In this document: positions 56,347 to 64,000 of the stretch, piece after piece
Layout: the number at the start of each line of letters is the position of its first letter
How positions within the stretch are numbered: position 1 is the stretch's first letter
Origin: Triticum aestivum
Lineage: Eukaryota > Streptophyta > Magnoliopsida > Poales > Poaceae
NCBI RefSeq assembly: GCF_018294505.1
Contig: NC_057811.1
Location: 405,444,790-405,508,789, forward strand
Length of the DNA stretch: 64,000 bases
Direction of reading: 5' to 3'
Made by a program: the position numbers and the translations under genes
Notes under the pieces: model-generated
What the model was told of the DNA's origin: nothing
The model's database searches: none
What the model saw: only the letters and a program-made list of their open reading frames with translations

Positions 56347-57917
56347 TGATACGTCTCCAACGTATCTCTAATTTTTGATTGCTCCATCTATATTATCTTC
56401 TGTTTTGGACATTATTGGGCTTTATTATTCACTTTTATATTATTTTTGGGACTAACCTATTAACCGGAGGCCCAGCCCAGAATTGCTGTTTTTTGCCTAT
56501 TTCAGAGTTTCGCAGAAAAAGAATATCAAACGGAGTCCAAACGGAACGAAACCTTCGGGAACGTGATTTTCGGAACGAACATGATCCAGGATACTTGGAC
56601 CCTACGTCAAGGAAGCTTCCACGTAGCCACGAGGTAGGGGGGTGCGCCTACCCCCCTGGGCGCGCCCTCCACCCTCGTGGGCCCCATGTTGCTCCACCGA
56701 CATACTCCTTCCTCCTATATATACCTACGTACCCCGAAATGATCAGATACGGAGCCAAAAACCTAATTCCACCGCCGCAACCTTCTGTACCCACGAGATC
56801 CCATCTCGGGGCCTGTTCCGGAGCTCCGCCGGAGGGGGCATCCATCACGGAGGGCTTCTACATCAACACCATAGCCTCTCCAATGAAGTGTGAGTAGTTT
56901 ACCTCAGACCTTCGGGTCCATAGTTATTAGCTAGATGGCTTCCTCTCTCTTTTTGGAACTCAATACAATGTTCTCCCCCTCTCTCATGGAGATCTATTTG
57001 ATGTAATCTTCTTTTGCAGTGTGTTTGTTGAGATCGATGAATTGTGGGTTTATGATCAAGTTTATCTATGAACAATATTTGAATCTTCTGAATTCTTTTA
57101 TGTATGATTGGTTATCTTTGCAAGTCTCATCGAATTATCAGTTTGGTTTGGCCTACTAGATTGATCTTTCTTGCAATGAGAGAAGTGCTTAGCTTTGGGT
57201 TCAATCTTGCGGTGTCCTTTCCCAGTGACAGTAGGGGCAGCAAGGCACGTATTGTATTGTTGCCATCGAGGATAACAAGATGGGGTTTATATCATATTGC
57301 ATGAGTTTATCCCTCTACATCATGTCATCTTACTTAAAGCGTTACTCTGTTCTTTTGAACTTAATACTCTAGATGCATGCTGGATAGCGGTCGACGTGTG
57401 GAGTAATAGTAGTAGATGCAGGCAGGAGTCGGTCTACTTGTCGCGGACGTGATGCCTATATACATGATCATACCTAGATATTCTCATAACTATGCTCAAT
57501 TCTGTCAATTGCACAACAGTAATTTGTTCACCCACCGTAAAATACTTATGCTCTTGAGAGAAGCCACTAGTGAAACCTATGGCCTCCGGGTCTATCTTTA
57601 TCATATTAATCTTTCAACACTTAGTTATTTCCGTTGCTTTTATTTTACTTTGCATCTTTATCATAAAAATACCAAAAATATTATCTTATCATATCTATCA
57701 GATCTCACTCTCGTAAGTGACCGTGTAGGGATTGACAACCCCTTATCGCATTGGTTGCGAGGATTTATTTGTTTTGTGTAGGTGCGAGGGACTCGCGCGT
57801 AGCCTCCTATTGGATTGATACCTTGGTTCTCAAAAACTGAGGGAAATACTTACGCTACTTTGCTATATCACCCTTTCCTCTTCAAGGGAAAACCAACGCA
57901 CTGCTCAAGAGGTAGCA
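56347..57917 (+). repeat. 3' LTR of Athila-2
   Basis: Partner of 49683-51255. Ends in TAGCA. Confidence 0.92.
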
Positions 57918-57922
57918 CTCGG
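57918..57922. repeat. Target-site duplication CTCGG, right copy
   Basis: Pairs with 49678-49682. Confidence 0.9.
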
Positions 57923-60900
57923 CTGCTGCGGCCAAGCCCTCCACCGTCTCCAGGGCCTTCTCGATGTCGGCCAGCTTCATGGTGAGCTCCACGTCGCGCT
58001 TGGCCAGCTCGCCCTAGGCGGTCTTCAGCTCTTCGCTAGCTTGGTGGAACCAAGCCTGCGCCTCGGCGATGCGCACCTTGAGGTCCGCCTCCGCTTGGTC
58101 CACCGTTGCCATCCTGGACTTGGCCTTGTCCAGGCGGGCGCGGTGGAGGGCTTGGAGCTTGCGGAAGTGGGCACCCATGGCCTGGAGAAGCCGGTCCTCC
58201 TGAGAGTCGTCGCCGCCAGCGCTCGGCTCGTCGACGACCTCGAGCCCGGCGGCGGCAAGCACCTCTTCGTCAAACACCTCTCCCTCGACGGGCGCCCTGG
58301 AGCTGGACGCCCCTGGGAGGTGGACGAAGAGGTCGTCGGTCACCCTCAGATAACTGCCGGAGCCGGAGGCAGCAGAGGAGGAGGGCTGGTCATCGACCAC
58401 CTCCTCCTCGGTGGCGGCCTTGCCGGCAGGCTCCGGCAGACCCCTTGCCGGGCTCCCCGGCAGGCTCCTCGGCGGCGTCTTTGGCAGCGCCCTTGGCGGA
58501 CTCCTCGATGGTGACCTTCTCGGCTTCTGCCGCGGCGTCCTTGGTGGCGTCCTCAGCAGCGCCCTTGGCGGCCTCCTCGGCGGTGATCTCCTCGGCCTCC
58601 CCCGCGGCGGCCTTGGCGATGTCCTCAATGATGGCGTCCACGTCCCCTGGGTCCGCCGAGGAGGGATCTGGGCACCAAAGGAGGGAGTGGGGCAAGGCCA
58701 AGACGAAGGGTCGGAAAGAAAAAGGAACAGGGACGAAAGGCGAACAACTTACCAGTGCCAGGCTGGGAAGCAGAAGTCCCTTCCCTACCAATGTTTGGCG
58801 CCGAGGCGAAGCCACCGGCGCTCGAGTTCTCCTCCTCCTCCTCCATGTGCGTGGGCTCGGTGCTCGGCACCCTTGCCGGGGACACCCCTCGGGCGGCGTG
58901 GTCGATGGGGGCGGCGTGTTGGGAGTAGCCCTCTGTGGCTCCTCCTGCCGCTACTCTCCTCCTGCACACCCGGTGAGGTCAGTACCAAAGCGTCATACCC
59001 CCGACACATGTCGACGAGGGGAGAGTGATGAACTTACGCTGGGGGCTGTGCCGGGGGCTGCTATCCGGGCTGCTCAGCACCACCAATGGCGCCCTCAAAG
59101 TACCCGCCGGGGGCTGGCCGCCCGCCGAGGCCTTGGCCCTCTTCACCCTCTGGGCCAGCGTCTCCGTGTCCCTGTGAAGGCGGAAACAAATCAACACAAG
59201 CGGCATAGATTGAGGAGACGGAGATGACAGAGAGGAACAAGATACTCACTCGTCGTACACCTCCTCCTCTGTTGCCTACCTCTTTCTTCTGGGGCTGAGT
59301 GACCCGAAGTCAAAGGTGACCCCCACGTCGGCGTCTGCCGGAAGAGGGGAGGAGGGCGGAGTCTGGGCACGCTTGGACGAAGAGGAGGCAGATGCTTTCT
59401 TCTTCGCCACAGCGGCCTTCACCACCTTCTTTGCCGCCGCAACCCTCGTCTGACGTGCGGACTCCTCCGGAGACTTTGGCTGACGTGCGGCCTTGACGGG
59501 CCGTACCGGCTCGCCAGAAGTGGCCCGCCGCAGGACTCGCCCTCTCCCCGTGGCCGGAGGGTCAACAGCCCCGGCCTCCTCCGACGACGACTCGTCGGCC
59601 GCATCCTTAACAAGAGGAGCCTCGGTGCCGGCGCTGCTAGCCTCCCCAGCGGCCTCTGCCCACCGGGCAAGCTCCTCCTCCTCCGCGGCCGTCGCGGCCC
59701 TGTCCTCCACACCACCGGCGCTGCCGGCCTCCTTGGCAAGCTTTGCCTCCATTGCCCTGGCGGCCATGTAGTCTAGCTCCACTGGGTGGTGTCCTGGACA
59801 AGCCACGGCTCGGCGGTGACGTACCCCTCATGCAAGGTGTCGAAGAACTCCTGCACCTTAATCACCTCCGACTCGACCCAGCTCGGATCAAGGCCATGCG
59901 CGCTGAAGTCTGGCATCATGGCAATGATCTCGGTCCGGCGCGAGTTATTGCTCAGCGGGACCACTCCTGCCGGCAACTTCAACAAGGGCCCCTTGGCGAC
60001 CTTGCCGGCCTTCGCAGCGGCCCTCGCGGCCTTGCTGGTCCGCTCGACCTCACCGTCGCGGTTCACGTCGAGCTGGAAGAGCTGCTGGCAGAAGTGAGCG
60101 TGCCCCATCACTGTGAAGTTGTGGTCGAGGCCGGGGCGAAGCATCATGATGTCGGCGGCGTTCGTGAAGAGCCAGGCTGGCCTACCCTTGTTGTGCAGTG
60201 GAGCGATCCGGCGGCAGATGAAATCTGCCCCGATCATCTCGAGGGTGAGCCCGGCCTCAGTAAGCTGAAGGATCCTAGTGGTAGCGATCGTGAGCTTCTC
60301 GTCGTTGGCGTCAACGTCGCTCCAGTCGCTCTTGCGGACCGGCGGCGCCTGGCGAACCTCACCGAACGCCGGCGGGTCCTTCTCCTCGATCCAGCACCAC
60401 CGGCCCCGCCATTCTTCCCACCTCTCCTTCATGGCGCCCTCCGAGTATGCCCCCTTGGACTGTGGGATCCAGGTGATGCAGCGAGAGATGGCGCCCCCCG
60501 GTTGGATCCGAGGGGAGAAGTAGTGGCGGAAAAGCGCCGTGTTGGGGTGCACCCCGGCGAAGCCCTCGCAGAGGTGCGCGAAAAGAGCCATGCACGCCAC
60601 GACGTTTGGAGTAAAATCCAAAAGGTGGAAGCCGTAGGTGTGCATGACATCGCTGAAGAAATCAGAGAAGGGGGGACAGAGCCCGCAGGAGAAGTAGTCG
60701 ATGAAGAAAGGGTACCGATTTGGAGCGGTCTCGGCGCAATTGGCGGGGATGACGCGCGTGGCTGGATGCCCTGTCTTCTCTCCCCCCGTATTGACCCCCC
60801 ACAAGGGTTTGAAGGCCTCCCAGAGCTCGAACACGTCGACCGTCGAGGGGAAGCAGGCGAGCTGCGTCCGCTGCACCGCCAGCGCACTCTCCGGCGGCTC

Positions 60901-60948
60901 CGTCGCTCCGGCGTCCTTGGCCTTGCCCTTGGTGGATTTGGGCGCCAT
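57923..60948 (-). pseudogene. Tat-E antisense gene, 5' exons (Transposase_28-like domain, linker, Ala-rich coil)
   Basis: ATG at 60948 (MAPKSTKGKAKDAGATEPPE). Inferred exons: 60948-59250, 59171-59038, 58961-58753, and 58667 to the Athila-2 junction, all with GT-AG borders. Exon 1 holds the same domain type as Tat-D (FFIDYFSCGLCPPFSDFFSDV, VVACMALFAHLCEGFAGVHP, RWEEWRGRWCWIE), then an Ala/Glu/Lys linker. Exon 4 is Ala/Glu-rich and heptad-like (LQAMGAHFRKLQALHRARLD). The gene goes on at 49020-49682 and 40161-40380, about 3.7 kb of coding sequence in all. Lesions: one-base loss near 59785, TAG at 59276-59278, a phase problem at exon 3, a frameshift near 58430 and TAG at 58014-58016. Function unknown. 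Confidence 0.8.
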
Positions 60949-61343
60949 GGCGGCTAGGGGAGCAAGAGATAGAAGACGACGGGGACACGGCGGTGGCGAG
61001 CAAGAGCGAAGCTTAGGGAGGAAGGAGAAGGGGGCGGCGGCTCTGAGATTGGAAGAAGGCGCGGAAGGGGTAAAGTGAGCAGCGTGCCCGCGGTTATTCC
61101 TTTTTACAGGGAAGGCGCAGGCCGCCTCCTTTCCCATTAACTGCGACGTGACGCATGCGTGCGGAAACTGCATCACGCATGACCCCCACGTCACGCACGA
61201 CCCTCCATGTCGCACGCGGGCATTGGGGAAGCGCAGCGGATGAGCAGTTACTGCGGTAAAATCCGCCCCGCCTGCCCGCGCACCGTTCTGGGCCTGGCCC
61301 AACAACGTGTCGTGCTTATGTGTGGCCCAGGCCCGGGGGCTCC
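60949..61343 (-). promoter_or_regulatory. Putative promoter of the Tat-E antisense gene
   Basis: 395 bp between the ATG and the 3' LTR. A TATA-like TGTAAAAAGG (minus) lies at about 61100-61109. Upstream in gene direction are ACGT-core motifs in opposite orientations (GACGTGACGC at about 61144 and CCACGTCACGC at about 61187, plus strand), of the kind bound by plant bZIP factors. It is GC-rich and has no other ORF. Confidence 0.45.
61332..61343 (+). other. Polypurine tract of Tat-E
   Basis: CCCGGGGGCTCC before TGTCGGTG; weakly purine-rich but in the expected place. Confidence 0.5.
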
Positions 61344-62537
61344 TGTCGGTGTACAAAAGTAGGGGCACACCTTTGTACCCCTTTACTTGTGCGCGGGCAG
61401 TCGGAGCCACGCGCCACAACCACACTAAGCAGGGCAGAGGAGGGCAGCCGGAGAGAAGCCGAAGCCCAAGACAACCACGACAACGCCAGGACCAGGAGCA
61501 CTGAGAGCAAAGGGGTGAGGTGGACTCCCCCGGCAAGATCCTTGCCGGGGCGGCCTCCGCGGCCCCGGCAAGAGCCTTGCCGGGGCAACTTTCCCAGCAC
61601 CCACAGAGCGAGCCACCCTTGAGCCCAGGGGTTCCAAGTATCACCAACAGCTGTGTTGGAACCCAGGCTCGGGAGGCACCTCTGTAAGTGACATGCAGAT
61701 CTTCGTCAAGATCATGAGTACATGAGATCAGATGAGGACTAGAAGACGGCGACCCTCGGCGGAATCCTTGCCGAGGGAAGCCACAAGACCCCCGGCAAGA
61801 TCCTTGCTGGGGATGACTGCGCCCCTCGGCAAGACCCTTGCCGGGCCCCCAGCAAGGCCCTTGCCGAGGACAACAGCGGGGCCACTGCCAGGCCCGCGCC
61901 AGCCAAAGTTTTCCACCGCCGTTTGCATGCAGCTGCCAGCCCAACCAGCTGGGCTGGCACCTGCGTGGCAACATGCTGCTTCCAGGCCCGATCGGCAAGC
62001 GCCTGCATGGCAGCATGCAGATCTTCGTTAAGATCTTACCACCGCGCCACCTCAGCTGCCTGCCTGCCTACATGGCGCAGCACGCATCGCTGGTCAGGGC
62101 GCGTGTCGAAGCGAGGAGGAGCAGCGACAAACGGGACGGGCCTCGCTCCCGTCCCCGATAAAGCTAGGGGACACCTCAGTGGAGCATTAAATGCGTCTTA
62201 TCCTGTAATACGGGCGATAAGCTCCCAGTACTGTATGCCTTTCCACCTCCTGTGTTCCACTGTGGCAGCCCCTTTCGACTATAAAAGGAGGCCCATGGCG
62301 TACTGGAGAGGGATTCAGCTCTTTTGGACCACGCAGCCACCATAGCTAGTTTGAGAGCTCAAGAACTCTCTGAAATACATCCACCCAAGCAGGACTAGGG
62401 TATTACGCATCCTTGCGGCCCGAACCTGGGTAAACGATCCTTGTGTTGACTGCTAATCCTGCTCTTCTCACAACCCTGCGCCCCGGCAACCGTAGTAGGG
62501 ATTCTTGTGATCCCATAGGTGTCGTTTCTCACTGACA
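61344..62537 (+). repeat. 3' LTR of Tat-E
   Basis: 1194 bp, partner of 29779-30972. Hairpin array at 61526-61870; TATA box CTATAAAAG at 62279-62287. Confidence 0.92.
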
Positions 62538-62542
62538 GTTAC
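62538..62542. repeat. Target-site duplication GTTAC, right copy
   Basis: Pairs with 29774-29778. Confidence 0.9.
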
Positions 62543-63125
62543 ACCGCTGCATAGAGGGGGAGAGAGTTGGTGTTGATGGTAGCAACATTGTTGATGTAGA
62601 TCGCCGTCCTGATCGTTGCCCCGGCGGCACTCCGGCGCCACCAGAAGTGAGGGGGACAGATCCCCCTCCTTCTTCTTCTTCCTTGGCCTCCCCCTAGATG
62701 GGAGGAGAGTTCCCCCTCTGGTCCATGGCATCCATGGAGGCGGAGGGGCGGGAGCCCCTCCGAGATTGGATCTCCCTCTCTGTTCTCTTCTGTTTCGCGT
62801 TCCTCTGATCTAGCCGAAAACCATTTCTTATATTCCCGGAGATCCGTAATTCCGATTGCGCTTAGATTTTAACATGATTTTTTTATGGATATAAGCTTCC
62901 TTGCACCCGAAGTAGAGCTCCAACCGACGTACGAGGTGAGCACAACCCACCACCACGCGCGTGGCTCAGGGGTGGTGCGCTGGTGTCTTGTGCCCTGTGT
63001 GGGCCTCCGTTTGCGGTGATTCCAACTCCCAAAAATCACATATATTCCAAAATAATTCTCTTATGAAATTTTATTGCATTTGGACTTCGTTTGATATGGA
63101 TATTCTGCGATACAAAAAACATGCA
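62543..63125 (-). repeat. 5' LTR of Athila-1, part 2 (right of Tat-E)
   Basis: Continues the LTR from ACCGCTGCATAG and matches 23780-24385. It ends at AACATGCA where Copia-2 begins; about 140 bp of the LTR is therefore beyond the window. Confidence 0.87.
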
Positions 63126-64000
63126 TGTAAGTGCATCTAGTGCCACCCCAGTTGGTTTTGGAGTATTGACGACAAACCTGGTTGAGGGACTAATGTGTTT
63201 GTGAGAATTGTAGGATAACACAGGTAGTAGTCCCTCATTGATTCGGTTTACCTACTGGAGATTACCCCTAAAAATGTGTGAAGACATTGAAGATAATGGT
63301 GGTCTGTGAAGATATTCACATTGAAGACTATGACATAAGAAGACATCGCATGAAGACTATGGAGAGCGAAGACATAGTTGTTTTGTCGTTTCCTTTTCTT
63401 CTTTGTTGAGTGATAGGAACCACCGTACTGTTAAGTGGGGTCCAAGTGAACAAAGTCAGAGTGATTGGAGTGATGCTCAACCAAATCCTATGTCTTTGAG
63501 CGAAGACAATGAGAGCAAATCTTATCCAGAGTCGGATAAGTCAGTTTTACTTGTAGCCCAAGTCAAGCTGTCGCGTGTGTTTGAATCTGACCGTTGGACA
63601 CGTGTCAGTTCCTTAGTGACCCAGGGTCATTTCAGACAAATCAGGTCGGGTTGCCTCCTGGCTATAAATAGCCCACCCCCTACACCATAAATTGGTGGCT
63701 GCTTAGAGTTAGTGCACGGCTTTTGTCGTTTGAGAGCAACCCACCTCCGAAGCATCTGAGAGAGAGATCCTTGCAAGGACAAACCCCAAACCACCTAGAT
63801 CCCAAAGAGTGTTTGGCATCACAAAAGTCTTTCTGTCCGCGTGATCTGAAGACTTGTTACACTTGAGGACCGTGAATCCTCCAGCCGGTTAGGCGTCGCG
63901 TTCTGAGCATCCAAGAGTCATTGTGGATTGCCGGTGAACGAAGTCTGTGAAGGTTTTGGAAGTCTACCTTGAAGACTTACCAGAGTGATTGGGCGAGGAC
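63126..64000 (+). mobile_element. Copia-2: LTR of a second Copia-1-family element (plus sense), cut by window end
   Basis: Starts TGTAAGTGCATCTAGTGCC and matches the reverse complement of the Copia-1 LTR. TATA box CTATAAATA at 63662-63670. Many GAAGAC(A/T) motifs. The five bases before it (ATGCA) would be the target duplication; the other copy lies outside. Confidence 0.85.

Larger units (their letters stand above)
49683..57917 (+). mobile_element. Athila-2: Athila-like Gypsy element (plus sense) with gag and protease only
   Basis: LTRs 49683-51255 (1573 bp) and 56347-57917 (1571 bp) begin TGATACGTCTCCAA and differ by about 3% by hand count. The primer site is TGGCGCCGTTGCCGGGGA (Asp-tRNA type, usual for Athila). 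Gag and protease are followed by 2.7 kb without any RT or integrase, then the polypurine tract. Non-autonomous. It inserted in the Tat-E antisense gene. Confidence 0.92.
29779..62537 (+). mobile_element. Tat-E: Tat-like Gypsy element (plus sense) whose only gene is antisense
   Basis: LTRs of 1194 bp each (29779-30972, 61344-62537) begin TGTCGGTG and end CACCGACA or CACTGACA. The primer-site region is at 30975 and the polypurine tract at 61332-61343, so sense is plus. Removing the three nested insertions and their duplicated targets leaves about 5.0 kb of interior: a leader of about 0.67 kb, then one antisense gene filling the rest. There is no gag, protease or pol. LTRs differ at roughly 70 sites (about 6%) by hand count. 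Confidence 0.9.
22998..63125 (-). mobile_element. Athila-1: Athila-like Gypsy element (minus sense), 3' LTR plus interrupted 5' LTR
   Basis: The left LTR (22998-24523) and right LTR (28995-29778 joined to 62543-63125) share TGATACG...-type ends on the minus strand. A primer site close to TGGCGCCGTTGCCGGGGA lies next to the right LTR and the polypurine tract AAGCTTGGGGATGC touches the left LTR, fixing the sense as minus. It inserted into the Copia-1 LTR. Tat-E then split its 5' LTR, and Copia-2 cut the far end. There is no gag, protease or polymerase, only an unknown ORF, so it is non-autonomous. Confidence 0.88.

Noticed and set aside
58106..60957. Long plus-strand frames (58106-59227 and 59743-60957)
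   Set aside because: They lie opposite the exons of the Tat-E antisense gene in GC-rich DNA; composition is low-complexity Arg/Pro/Gly and no domain is seen.
59773..62016. A 747-codon open frame on the minus strand running from the Tat-E 3' LTR into the antisense gene
   Set aside because: The true start fits the ATG at 60948. The upstream part is GC-rich LTR without stops by chance, and the 5' LTR copy does not keep the same long frame.
1..64000. Any ordinary nuclear gene hidden between elements
   Set aside because: All stretches are assigned to LTRs or element interiors with matching target duplications; no leftover host DNA larger than the 5-bp duplications is visible inside the nest.

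Overview
The window is intergenic repeat DNA from a grass of the wheat/barley tribe (Triticeae). I see no ordinary host gene, tRNA, rRNA or CRISPR array. The organism call rests on an LTR pair recognisable as the Triticeae Angela/WIS/BARE Copia family, and on several large Gypsy families typical of wheat-group genomes. Essentially all 64 kb is explained by eight LTR retrotransposons stacked inside one another. LAYOUT. (1) The oldest visible layer is a Ty1/Copia element on the minus strand ('Copia-1', 1-22997). Its gag lies at 20690-22047 and its protease/integrase/RT at 1-3589. It is split by a composite Gypsy insertion (3595-20684, target duplication ATGAC). (2) That insertion has three LTRs and two internal domains (LTR-IN-LTR-IN-LTR) and looks like the product of unequal recombination. 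Both internal domains keep a zinc-knuckle gag and an integrase tail but have lost protease, RT, RNase H and the integrase core. (3) The Copia-1 LTR is cut at 22998 by an Athila-like Gypsy element on the minus strand ('Athila-1', 22998 to 63125). It has an unknown ORF where gag would be. (4) The 5' LTR of Athila-1 is cut by a Tat-like element on the plus strand ('Tat-E', 29779-62537, target duplication GTTAC). Its only gene is a large antisense, intron-containing ORF. (5) Tat-E carries three further insertions: a decayed Angela element (31649-40156, GTGCC), a Tat-like element on the minus strand with gag-protease plus a convergent antisense gene ('Tat-D', 40381-49014), and a second Athila-like element on the plus strand ('Athila-2', 49683-57917, CTCGG). 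(6) At the right edge another Copia of the Copia-1 family, in opposite orientation, enters Athila-1 ('Copia-2', from 63126). HOW THE PARTS RELATE. Every element except partial Copia-1 and Copia-2 lacks a usable polymerase, so the locus is mostly non-autonomous or dead copies that would need enzymes from elsewhere. Hand counts of LTR differences (Angela about 1.6%, Tat-D about 3%, Athila-2 about 3%, Athila-1 about 5%, Tat-E about 6%) broadly fit the nesting order. The most interesting material is the antisense gene of the two Tat-like elements, a set of conserved non-coding signals shared by the two Athila-like elements (extra polypurine-tract copies and a near-identical 75-bp block), and the mapped crossover in the three-LTR array. 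Element labels are mine; lineage names (Copia, Tat, Athila, chromovirus-like) come from motif recognition without a database search.
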